Source: Chloroflexota bacterium (GTDB lineage: Bacteria > Chloroflexota > Dehalococcoidia > Lucifugimonadales > UBA3495). From it: DNA of 5,229 nt. This document shows positions 1-5,229 of this stretch, one piece after another. Made by a program: the position numbers and the translations under genes. Location: contig JADFPM010000192.1 of assembly GCA_022562335.1 (NCBI GenBank), positions 1 to 5,229 of the forward strand, written 5' to 3'. The notes beneath the pieces were generated by a model, which was not told the DNA's origin, did no database searches, and was given only the letters and a program-made list of their open reading frames with translations. Numbering within the stretch: the first letter of the stretch is position 1; each line of letters begins with the position of its first letter.

Positions 1-2
1 TC

Positions 3-53
3 CAAGAAGAGGTGATCAAGCGCAACCCCTTCCAGGGACCCCGCTTGAACTAG
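3..53 (+). CDS. C-terminal tail of an unidentified protein (partial)
   Basis: An open frame enters from the left edge and ends at a TAG (51-53), giving a 16-residue tail ending NPFQGPRLN. Too little remains to identify a family. It is called as a gene end because the frame is open from the edge, its codons end in G or C much as in the neighbouring genes, and the stop lies only 16 bp from the stop of the convergent minus-strand gene. That is a normal tail-to-tail spacing. No terminator hairpin is visible between the two stops. It could be a chance open frame. Confidence 0.45.
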   Translation, partial: QEEVIKRNPFQGPRLN

Positions 54-69
54 GTCTCAGCGCAGCCCG

Positions 70-1002
70 CTAGACCTTCACCAACTCCCCGAAAAGCCTT
101 ATCCCACCGGCTTCGGGTATCATCCCCGAGAACAGCTCCGGGTGGATCATCTCCGCCATGATCTCCAGGCCGGTCACCAGCCGCGGACCGGAGCGGCTGG
201 TGTAAGCGCTGGCGTCGATGACGTAGACCCGCTGGTTTTGCACCGCGGGGAGGGAAGCCCAGGCATCGTTGGCCGACAGCAATAACACATCTTGCAACGC
301 CCGCTTCACTTCGAATCCGCAGGGCATGAAAATGATGACCTCGGGCTGGCTGGCCGCCATTTCGGTCCAATCCATGGGCCCCGAGCCCTCGTCTTTGCTG
401 CCGAAACAATTCTCCCCCCCGGCCAACTCCACCATTTCGGGCACCCAATGTCCCGCGTAGATCAGGGGATCGATCCATTCCAGGCTCAATACCTTGGGTT
501 TGGCGGCGGCCAGGGACGCCCTGGCGGACACCGCGTCGATGCGGGCCTGCATCCGGCCGGTGATCTCTTCCGCCTTATCCTCGGTTCCCGTGGCGGCGCC
601 CACGGTGCGTATGTCCTGGAGAATGTCGGCTATGTACTGGGGGTCCAGGGAAATCACCTTGGGTTCTTTGCTCAGGCTCACACTGGCCTCGGCCACCTGC
701 CGAGTGGAGATGGCTCAAACCTCGCAGATGGCCTGGGTCAGCAGCAGGTCCGGCTGGGCGGCCTGCAGCACGTCTTGGTCTATGTCGTAGATCCCCAAAC
801 CCTCTTTCAGCCGCTCTGAGATCACCCGGCTGATCTCGGCGCTGGCGGTCTCGGTCCCCTCAAAAACGCTGCGCACCACGTGGGGCTTGCTGGGGGCTTC
901 CGCCGGGTAATCGCACTCGTGGGTCACCCCGAAGAGTTGGTCCTGCAATCCAAGTTCGTAAATGATCTCCGTGGCGCTGGGCAAAAAGGAACAGATACGC
1001 AT
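70..1002 (-). CDS. BtuF-like cobalamin-binding-family protein, predicted selenoprotein (Sec96)
   Basis: This belongs to the periplasmic-binding-protein fold family that includes BtuF and Fe-siderophore binding proteins (COG0614 type). It is in the subgroup beginning MRICSFLPSATEI, which has no signal peptide. Seen along the protein: N-terminal lobe with SFLPSATEI (5-13) and THECDYP (27-33), PDLLLTQAICEV (about 84-95), then an in-frame TGA as codon 96 (715-717), and AISTRQV directly after. The C-terminal lobe has LSLEWIDPLIYAGHW, and a late GPRLVTGLEIMAEMIHPE. Relatives carry CxVCA here, so the TGA replaces the second cysteine and makes C93-E-V-U96. The frame then runs 214 codons to TAG, total 310 residues, normal for the family. 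The ATG at 1000-1002 is chosen because GAGGAG sits 9 nt upstream and the protein then starts exactly like its relatives. An upstream in-frame ATG at 1065 has no Shine-Dalgarno site. It follows the antiporter in the same direction after 152 bp. The ligand is unknown: lack of a signal peptide and of neighbouring BtuCD genes argues against simple periplasmic uptake. The alternative is a nonsense mutation or sequencing error. Confidence 0.85.
688..704 (-). promoter_or_regulatory. Predicted bacterial SECIS hairpin in the BtuF-like gene
   Basis: On the minus strand, CTCGGC, loop AGGTG, GCCGAG form a perfect 6-bp stem with a 5-nt loop. The stem starts 11 nt after the UGA and the loop starts 17 nt after it. 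The E. coli fdhF SECIS has a loop AGGUCU whose G-U is read by SelB, with its loop beginning 18 nt after UGA. Here the loop also starts A-G-G-U and is shifted by only one nucleotide. The hairpin lies within coding sequence, as bacterial SECIS elements do. A GC-rich coding region can form such a stem by chance. Its position directly after a UGA at a conserved cysteine makes a functional role more likely. Confidence 0.7.
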
Positions 1003-1011
1003 GGCGTGAGA

Positions 1012-1017
1012 CTCCTC
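1012..1017 (-). promoter_or_regulatory. Shine-Dalgarno site deciding the start of the BtuF-like gene
   Basis: The minus strand reads GAGGAG 9 nt before the ATG at 1000-1002. The competing in-frame ATG at 1063-1065 would add 21 residues and has no such site, so the shorter, family-like N-terminus is preferred. Confidence 0.7.
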
Positions 1018-1154
1018 TATCTGATCGAAGCTGATCGCAGAGTAGATTATCCGGGTAAAATCCACGGATGGCGCTGGATATGATCACCCACTACCTGGGC
1101 TGATGCTTATTCTAACATTCAGGAGGGAAAGCCAAACTCTGGACGGGAGCACGC

Positions 1155-3074
1155 CTATTCTTCGACGGATTCGTGGGCCGCGGTGGCATCGTCGCCTGAA
1201 TGTCCGGCCGGAGTTTGACCGTCGCCGCTGGTGTCATCGGCGCCCCCGGCCTGAGTGCGGCCTTGTTCCGCACTTCCCGAATCATGTTCTGCGCCCAGTA
1301 ACGTGAGGCTGAAGGCGTTCTCCAAAACGCCGTGGATCTGAAACCCAGCCCAAGCCAGGCCCGCGGCCAGGCCCAGCATCAAAAGGATGGGCAGCGGGGT
1401 TGACACGTTCCCCAGGGAAAGTAGTTGGGAGATAAAGGGTATGCTCCAGATTCCGGGCACCGCCAGCAGCAAGATCAAGATACTGTCCCGCACCACCACC
1501 CGGACGGTGTTCCCCGACATCGGGATCGGCAGCCCCCGGGTCCCCGGAAAAACGTATCCCGCTATTTCGTCGGATAGCCTCCGCAGCGACCGCCAGATAG
1601 CCAATGCCGGAGGGACGCAAAGGCCAAGAACCGATACCCCCACCACCAGGCCCAGCAGGCTTTCGCTGAGGCGGAGGAGGCCTGACAACTCGGAGGTGAA
1701 CCGCAGGGCGCCGGTGCCAAACCCAATGATCACGATGATGATCGCCAGGTTCAAGAAGATCAGCTTGCCCGACCTCTGGATGCGGCGGGCGCGGGGAGTG
1801 GTAAAGCTAAAGGCGCTGTGCAACGCCGCCAGGGATAGCACCAAACTCTCCCCGTATTGCTTCAGCATCCTGGGAGACCGCCTTTCCAGGAAATCGGTGA
1901 CCCGGTCCACCGACCGGAATATGGTGGGGTAAAGCACCGCAGTGACTGCGGTGGTGATGGTTATCACCGGATACATGAACCCGCCCACGGCGCCGAAATC
2001 CGCCCCAACCTTGGCCATTGCCAGGGAGAATTCACCCATCTGGGGCATTCCCATCCCCACCCCCAGCGATGTCCTTCCACCGTATCCCGCCAGCAGGGTG
2101 CCCGCGCTGTCGGCCACGATCTTGCCGACGATGAACACCGCGGCCACGATCAGGGACGGGACCAGGTAGTCCACGGCCAGGGATATATCTATCAACATAC
2201 CGATGGATACGAAGAACAGGGCCGCAAACATGTCCCGCACCGGGCTCATGACGCGGCCCATCTCCTCGGAATGGTCGGAGTCGCCCAGCACCGCGCCCAT
2301 CAAGAAGGCCCCGGCCGCGGCCGACAACCCCAATTGCTGTCCCGCCAGCGCCAGCCCGAAGCACAAGGCCAACCCGGTGATAAGCATGGCCTCATCGGAG
2401 TGGAAGCGGCTGACCCATCGGATCAATCGCGGGGCGAAGATTCCGCCAAAACCCAGGGCGGCCACTCCGAAGATGCCCAGCTTACCCACCAGGAAGCCGA
2501 TGTCCCGAATGTTGGCCGTGCCCGTGGTGGCCAGACCGGAAAGGACGGTCAGCATGATCACCGCGATGAAATCTTCCACCACCAGGATGCCGACGATGAG
2601 CCTGCCCCGCATGGTCAAGAGCCTATCCGTGTCCCGCAGCATCTTCATCAGAATCGCCGTACTGCTGACGGAGATGCTCGCGCCCAGGAAAATCCCTTCG
2701 ATGTTGCCCCAGCCCATCAGAATAGCCAGCTCGTAACCCAGGGCGAACATGACGGTGAATTCCACCAGGGCGATCATGATGACCGTGCCGCCGATGCCCC
2801 GGATACGCTGCCAGCCCAATTCCAGCCCGACGCCGAAGAGCAGCAGCACCAGGCCCAGGTCGGCCAGCAGCCGGATGGTTTCCACGTTCTTGACCGGCGG
2901 GTCGGGCAGGGTGAAAGGCCCGATGATCACCCCCGCCACCAGATAGCCCAAAACCGGAGGCTGCTTGAACTGGCGAAACAGCAAAAGGGCTCCCCCGGCC
3001 ACCGCCATGATTATGGCGAAATCCCGGACCAGCCCGGCGTCACCGTCTCCCGCCGCGCCGATGGCGGCCAGCAA
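1155..3074 (-). CDS. CPA2-family (KefB/NapA-type) monovalent cation:proton antiporter
   Basis: This is an inner-membrane exchanger of the CPA2 superfamily, moving H+ against Na+ or K+. It has 639 residues. The transport domain covers about 15-390, with roughly a dozen hydrophobic segments. Family landmarks are PPVLGYLVAGVIIGP (39-53), SSTAILMKML (137-146), VVEDFIAVI (165-173, with the likely functional Asp168), GAFLMGAVLGDS (255-266), FFVSIGMLID (287-296) and MPQMGEFSLAMAKVG (343-357). A second hydrophobic block of about four segments (438-600) follows, instead of the cytoplasmic TrkA-N/RCK domain of KefB/KefC. A hydrophilic, Gly/Asp/Ser-rich tail (601-639) ends at TAG. The start is TTG (3072-3074), giving MLAAIG before the first membrane segment. 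The frame has no ATG or GTG between the upstream in-frame TGA and this point, and the next ATG (codon 23) would cut into the first helix. No strong ribosome site precedes the TTG, so the exact start is uncertain. Ion specificity cannot be read from the sequence. Confidence 0.9.
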   Translation of the reverse strand: MLAAIGAAGDGDAGLVRDFAIIMAVAGGALLLFRQFKQPPVLGYLVAGVIIGPFTLPDPPVKNVETIRLLADLGLVLLLFGVGLELGWQRIRGIGGTVIMIALVEFTVMFALGYELAILMGWGNIEGIFLGASISVSSTAILMKMLRDTDRLLTMRGRLIVGILVVEDFIAVIMLTVLSGLATTGTANIRDIGFLVGKLGIFGVAALGFGGIFAPRLIRWVSRFHSDEAMLITGLALCFGLALAGQQLGLSAAAGAFLMGAVLGDSDHSEEMGRVMSPVRDMFAALFFVSIGMLIDISLAVDYLVPSLIVAAVFIVGKIVADSAGTLLAGYGGRTSLGVGMGMPQMGEFSLAMAKVGADFGAVGGFMYPVITITTAVTAVLYPTIFRSVDRVTDFLERRSPRMLKQYGESLVLSLAALHSAFSFTTPRARRIQRSGKLIFLNLAIIIVIIGFGTGALRFTSELSGLLRLSESLLGLVVGVSVLGLCVPPALAIWRSLRRLSDEIAGYVFPGTRGLPIPMSGNTVRVVVRDSILILLLAVPGIWSIPFISQLLSLGNVSTPLPILLMLGLAAGLAWAGFQIHGVLENAFSLTLLGAEHDSGSAEQGRTQAGGADDTSGDGQTPAGHSGDDATAAHESVEE

Positions 3075-3125
3075 GAAACCGTCGATGAGATCAATCCCTC
3101 GGCAAATCTGAATGGTTCACCGATG

Positions 3126-3131
3126 ATTATA
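3126..3131 (-). promoter_or_regulatory. Possible -10 box upstream of the antiporter gene
   Basis: The minus strand carries a perfect TATAAT 51 nt before the TTG start of the antiporter. No good TTGACA-like -35 sits 16-18 nt further upstream, and there is no extended TGn element. It is a candidate only, suggesting a 5' leader of about 45 nt. Confidence 0.4.
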
Positions 3132-3209
3132 GCGTCATGGGATTCATCGCCGGGCACAGTGGACATGCCATGGGGAAATATGCAGGGGGAATTGGTTAGG
3201 AAAGGAGAT

Positions 3210-3288
3210 GCTTGTCGAACCGCGGCTTTGGGCGTTCGGCTTCATCCTCGGACGGCCGTAGCCAAAGCCGGCCCGTCCTTCGACAAGC
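3210..3288. repeat. Long nested inverted repeat (REP/MITE-like hairpin)
   Basis: GCTTGTCGAA (3210-3219) is the exact inverse complement of TTCGACAAGC (3279-3288). Inside it, CGGCTTTGG (3223-3231) pairs exactly with CCAAAGCCG (3262-3270). Together they form a long imperfect stem around a loop of about 30 nt. It sits in a gene-free region. The TTCGACAAGC core resembles intergenic repeats I have seen scattered in many genomes and metagenomes; that is recollection, not a search result. Confidence 0.7.
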
Positions 3289-3429
3289 TCAGTATGAGCG
3301 GTTTTTCGGGATTCCGCTCGGCGTAAGCCCGTTGAGTGTCACGGTGCTGGGTGGGGTCGATTCGGCGCGGTTGATACGGAAAAAACAACCAACCAGGCCA
3401 TCCACCGCTCATGGCGAGCCGGTCGAACC
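3277..3429. repeat. Inverted pair of TTCGACAAGC / ATGAGCGG repeat units
   Basis: A 25-nt unit at 3277-3301 (TTCGAC core, ending ATGAGCGG) recurs inverted at 3405-3429, where the reverse complement starts GGTTCGAC and also ends ATGAGCGG. The two agree at 18 of 25 positions. They flank about 100 nt with no coding signal. The right arm of the neighbouring inverted repeat is shared with the left unit here, so three copies of the core lie within 220 bp. This looks like a small non-autonomous element or a REP cluster. Confidence 0.6.
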
Positions 3430-3467
3430 ACGAATCTAGCCTGAGGGATTTTTATGCTTCACGGCAG

Positions 3468-3491
3468 CGCCGGTTACGCCCGTAACGGGCG
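3468..3491 (-). terminator. Hairpin downstream of the OsmC-like gene, possible terminator
   Basis: CGCC, one G-G mismatch, then GTTAC, loop GCCC, GTAAC, mismatch, GGCG: nine base pairs with one mismatch. It starts about 31 nt past the TAG of the OsmC-like gene on the minus strand. No T-run follows it in that direction, so it is not a classic intrinsic terminator. It could stabilise the 3' end of the transcript or belong to the repeat cluster beside it. Confidence 0.3.
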
Positions 3492-3522
3492 ATGCCGCAG
3501 GTTGTCCGGCCGGGGGGGTTGG

Positions 3523-3966
3523 CTAGCCTCGCTGGCGGGGATCTGCGTGGGCCGTCAGGTCCACGGTGGTGTCAGGGGTCGCCACGGCGACCGAACCGTA
3601 GAGGGGTCAACGGCGTTTCCAGGTGTCCACCAACCGGTGGGCTTCGTCGTCGTCCACTCCCCACATCTCGAAGTTGACCCGGATGCCGTCGTAGAGACTC
3701 AGGTCTCCGTGGTCAGCGTCGGCATCGCGGTACGACGCCACGCTGACATCCATCCAATCCAGGGCGATCTTTTCGGTGCGGGCGATACCCTCCACCATGT
3801 TCACGGCGCAGGCGGCGATGCCGGAAAGGAACAATTCACCGGCGCCCACCATCTCGCCGCCGCTGCCGTCGGCCACGAATGCATGGTTCCGCACGTTGCA
3901 AATGGCCCTTCCCACCGTGCCGGTGCTGTAGCTGCGTACCTCGTATGCCAGTTTTAACTCGGCCAT
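3523..3966 (-). CDS. OsmC/Ohr-family protein, predicted selenoprotein (Sec120)
   Basis: OsmC/Ohr proteins are small cytoplasmic thiol peroxidases that reduce organic hydroperoxides with two cysteines. The peroxidatic one lies here in GAGELFLSGIAACAV (41-55) as Cys53. The second is expected about 66 residues later (Cys59 and Cys125 in E. coli OsmC). At that place, codon 120 is an in-frame TGA (3607-3609), and family-like sequence follows directly: PLYGSVAVATPDTTVDL, where relatives have CPLYG.. or similar. The frame runs 27 codons past the TGA to a TAG, giving 147 residues, the usual length. Stopping at the TGA would remove the second redox residue and the last strand. The ATG at 3964-3966 has AGGAGGA just upstream (3971-3977). 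It lies 107 bp after the RidA-like gene in the same direction and may be co-transcribed. OsmC-like selenoproteins have, as I recall, been reported from marine metagenomes, which supports the reading. The alternative is a nonsense mutation or sequencing error. Confidence 0.88.
3577..3592 (-). promoter_or_regulatory. Predicted bacterial SECIS hairpin in the OsmC-like gene
   Basis: On the minus strand, GGTCGC, loop CGTG, GCGACC form a perfect 6-bp stem with a 4-nt loop. The stem begins 15 nt and the loop 21 nt after the UGA. The loop has G at its second position followed by U, the pair that SelB reads in the E. coli element. Two more G-C pairs can be added below a UUC bulge (GG 14-15 nt... on the 5' side with CC after the stem), resembling the bulged lower stem of known elements; this extension is less certain. 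Confidence 0.7.
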
Positions 3967-3970
3967 GTCA

Positions 3971-3977
3971 TCCTCCT
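3971..3977 (-). promoter_or_regulatory. Shine-Dalgarno site of the OsmC-like gene
   Basis: The minus strand reads AGGAGGA four nucleotides before the ATG at 3964-3966. This is the strongest ribosome-binding site in the window and fixes the start. Confidence 0.7.
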
Positions 3978-4073
3978 GTCGGTTCGAGCCCGGTACATTC
4001 CATCTTGGATCGAATGGATTTGATTGTGCTTAACCTAACCGCAACCGTCGTCAGGCGTTGCTATGGGAATTTT

Positions 4074-4586
4074 TCAAGGAGCCACTTTGTAAGCGATGCA
4101 TTCGACGATCTCTATTGCCAGAGGCTTTTGGGCCAGGCCGGTGGTGCCGATCACGGCCCGGCAGGGAGGGTTGGTGATGAACTCCCGGTAGACGTCGTTG
4201 AACAGGGGCCAATTGTCCATGTTGGTCAAAAACACCACCATGGTGACCACCCGATGGAAGCCGGTCCCCGCCGCCTTTAGCGTCGTCTCCACGTGGCGGA
4301 AGGTGGCCCGGTACTGCTCCTCGTCGGAATCGCCCACGATAACGGCGTCGAATCCCGAAGCGGTGGTCCCCCGGGAAAGGACCTTGACGCTTTTGACCTT
4401 TAGCATCCGCACCAGGTCCTCTTCGAAATAGTCGCAATAGAGCCCCACCCGGTAGGACTGCATCTGGGTGGATTCGCGCCGGCCGTCGGCGATGATCAGG
4501 TCCAGCAGCCGGTCCCTCTCTTCGAAGGGCAGGCGCTGGGCCAGGTCGATGGTCATCGCGTCCAGGTCGGCCAGAGAGTATGCCAT
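4074..4586 (-). CDS. RidA/YjgF/UK114-family protein with an N-terminal extension
   Basis: RidA proteins are cytoplasmic trimers that hydrolyse reactive enamine/imine intermediates released by PLP enzymes; many paralogues have other or unknown substrates. The C-terminal part (about 67-170) shows the fold: SGFDAVIVGDSDEEQ (77-91), TFRHVETTLKAAG (95-107), VVTMVVFLTNMDNW (113-126), FNDVYREFI (129-137), PPCRAVIGTTGLA (140-152, with Arg143 at the place of the substrate-binding arginine) and IEIVECIAY (158-166, with Glu162 near the catalytic glutamate). Both key residues are present, so imine hydrolysis is possible. The first 65 or so residues are not part of a standard RidA domain (usually about 125-130 residues in all) and have no recognised match. 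They look helical and acidic, with DLAQRLPFEERDRLLDLII. ATG 4584-4586 has ACGAGG about 7 nt upstream. The stop is TGA, and family-like sequence ends there. The OsmC-like gene follows 107 bp downstream. Confidence 0.85.
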   Translation of the reverse strand: MAYSLADLDAMTIDLAQRLPFEERDRLLDLIIADGRRESTQMQSYRVGLYCDYFEEDLVRMLKVKSVKVLSRGTTASGFDAVIVGDSDEEQYRATFRHVETTLKAAGTGFHRVVTMVVFLTNMDNWPLFNDVYREFITNPPCRAVIGTTGLAQKPLAIEIVECIAYKVAP

Positions 4587-4640
4587 ATCAATGCCTCGTG
4601 GGCCTCGCGGTGGGGTGTGCCTGGTGATGGTTGATGATGT

Positions 4641-4670
4641 ATCTTAGCCGGAGCCCAACCGGCGGCGCAA
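4641..4670 (-). promoter_or_regulatory. Weak candidate promoter for the RidA-like gene
   Basis: On the minus strand, TTGCGC (4665-4670) is followed after 18 nt by TAAGAT (4641-4646), about 55 nt before the RidA-like ATG. The -10 is fair and the -35 has three of the six consensus bases, so this is a tentative call. It would drive RidA and possibly the OsmC-like gene. Confidence 0.3.
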
Positions 4671-4761
4671 GTCGTGCCCGGTGAACCGTATATCCGGGAG
4701 AAGGCCATCGGCCGGCCTGATGCTTAACGCCCAAATCCCGCAGACCGGCATTCCTTGCGCT

Positions 4762-4791
4762 TTGACAGTGCGATATTTCTCGCCATATGAT
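4762..4791 (+). promoter_or_regulatory. Sigma-70-type promoter for queF
   Basis: A perfect TTGACA (4762-4767) is followed after an 18-nt spacer by TATGAT (4786-4791), one base from TATAAT. Transcription would start near 4798, leaving a leader of about 70 nt before the queF ATG. The spacer contains a short GCGA...TCGC inverted pair (4770-4783), probably too short to mean anything. Confidence 0.65.
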
Positions 4792-4868
4792 GTTTCCCGG
4801 AGTTATGGCTGGATCTTCGCTGGCATAGCCGGCCGGCTTCACCGTCTCCGATCCCGCGAGGTGTTTCT

Positions 4869-5229
4869 ATGGCCACCATACCGGACTTAAAAGAGGAATA
4901 TGAAAATCTGGACCGCAAGGTCCTGATCAGGGCGGAAGAGACCATCGACGCCGAGTGCCTGCTGACGTTCCAGTTCGAATATCCGGAGCAAGAGACCCAG
5001 GTCCAGTTGGACACCGACGAGTTTACCGCCGTCTGCCCCTGGACCGGCCTGCCCGACTACGGGACGCTGGACATCACATATGTGCCCGGCCAGAGCGTGA
5101 TAGAGCTCAAGTCATTGAAATATTATCTGATGTCATACCGGGACGTGGGCATCGTGCAGGAACATGCGGCCAACCGCATCCTCAACGACCTGGTGAATCT
5201 ATGCCAGCCCCGCACCATGAAAGTGACTC
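4869..5229 (+). CDS. queF: NADPH-dependent 7-cyano-7-deazaguanine reductase, QueF (partial, 3' end missing)
   Basis: QueF reduces the nitrile of preQ0 to the amine preQ1 with two NADPH, the last free-base step of queuosine tRNA-modification synthesis in the cytoplasm. The 120 visible residues match the short, single-domain (B. subtilis type) form. FTAVCPWTGLPDYG (52-65) holds the catalytic Cys56, which forms the thioimide, and Asp63. The diagnostic QueF motif is ELKSLKYY (79-86), followed by SYR (89-91). VQEHAANRI (96-104) supplies the Glu98/His99 substrate contacts. ATG 4869-4871 has GAGGTG five nt upstream. Perhaps 10-40 residues are lost beyond the window edge. The gene is divergent from the RidA-like gene and has its own promoter. 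No other queuosine gene is in view, and I find no preQ1 riboswitch pattern in the leader. Confidence 0.95.
   Translation, partial: MATIPDLKEEYENLDRKVLIRAEETIDAECLLTFQFEYPEQETQVQLDTDEFTAVCPWTGLPDYGTLDITYVPGQSVIELKSLKYYLMSYRDVGIVQEHAANRILNDLVNLCQPRTMKVT

Larger units (their letters stand above)
3075..3522. other. Gene-free region between the antiporter and OsmC genes
   Basis: I see no credible gene here. Open frames crossing it are shadows of the flanking genes. It holds the antiporter leader and -10 candidate (about 3075-3131), the inverted-repeat cluster (3210-3429), and a hairpin 3' of the OsmC gene (3468-3491). Confidence 0.7.

Noticed and set aside
70..1065. Reading the BtuF-like locus as two separate genes or a pseudogene split by a stop.
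   Set aside because: There is one interruption only, with no frameshift. It falls on a conserved Cys with a SECIS-like hairpin after it. The supposed second gene would start at a GTG (codon 103) inside a continuous domain. A mutation or sequencing error remains possible but is less likely given the second case in the window.
1003..1154. A cobalamin riboswitch in the leader of the BtuF-like gene.
   Set aside because: No B12-box sequence (GCCACTG type) is seen and the 152-bp spacer is short for that riboswitch. Only a direct repeat of CTGATCG (1021-1037) and weak AT-rich patches are visible.
1857..3326. A 489-codon plus-strand open frame across the antiporter gene.
   Set aside because: It is antisense to a clear membrane transporter, and its translation is rich in His, Gln, Gly and Asp with no domain pattern. 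It is a shadow caused by high GC.
3454..3957. A plus-strand open frame of 167 codons over the OsmC gene.
   Set aside because: It is a shadow of the OsmC-like gene, with no recognisable domain and no clear ribosome-binding site.
70..3966. A reassigned genetic code (UGA as Trp or Gly) instead of selenocysteine.
   Set aside because: Both in-frame UGAs match Cys columns, not Trp or Gly. TGG is used normally for Trp, and UGA ends the RidA-like gene at the expected place.
4074..4076. The TGA ending the RidA-like gene as a third selenocysteine.
   Set aside because: RidA proteins end at about this place. The 12 codons that follow before a TAG have no family similarity, and no suitable hairpin follows. 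It is an ordinary stop.
4792..4868. A preQ1 riboswitch in the queF leader.
   Set aside because: The compact preQ1-I pattern with an A-rich tail overlapping the ribosome-binding site is absent.

Overview
This is a GC-rich window. The protein types and the AT-poor, compact layout would fit an uncultivated Chloroflexota/Dehalococcoidia-type bacterium, but that placement is inference and weak. It carries the tail of an unidentified plus-strand gene, four minus-strand genes, and the first 120 codons of a plus-strand queF.

The main result concerns two minus-strand genes. A BtuF-like cobalamin-binding-family protein (70-1002) and an OsmC/Ohr-family protein (3523-3966) each contain one in-frame TGA exactly where their families carry a conserved cysteine. 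In both, the reading frame and the family similarity continue past the TGA to a TAG stop. Just after each TGA the mRNA can form a perfect 6-bp stem with a 4-5 nt loop containing G-U, at the distance and with the loop chemistry of a bacterial SECIS element. I therefore read both genes as selenoproteins (Sec96 and Sec120) rather than as broken genes. Read conventionally, the first would be split into two ORFs and the second would lose its last 27 residues plus its second redox residue.

Layout: 3-53 (+), end of an unknown gene. 70-1002 (-), BtuF-like selenoprotein. 1003-1154, a short spacer. 1155-3074 (-), CPA2/KefB-type monovalent cation:proton antiporter with a TTG start. 3075-3522, a gene-free stretch with a likely -10 box for the antiporter, several inverted repeats of a REP/MITE-like TTCGACAAGC family, and a strong hairpin after the OsmC gene. 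3523-3966 (-), OsmC-like selenoprotein. 4074-4586 (-), RidA/YjgF-family protein with an unusual N-terminal extension. 4587-4868, a divergent intergenic region with a good sigma-70-type promoter for queF. 4869-5229 (+), queF, cut by the window end.

The genes do not form one pathway. OsmC (peroxide or thiol redox), RidA (removal of reactive enamine/imine intermediates) and a CxxU-bearing BtuF-like protein share a loose oxidative-stress or redox flavour, and the antiporter handles ion homeostasis. No Sec machinery (selA, selB, selC, selD) lies in the window, so the Sec reading predicts it elsewhere in the same genome.
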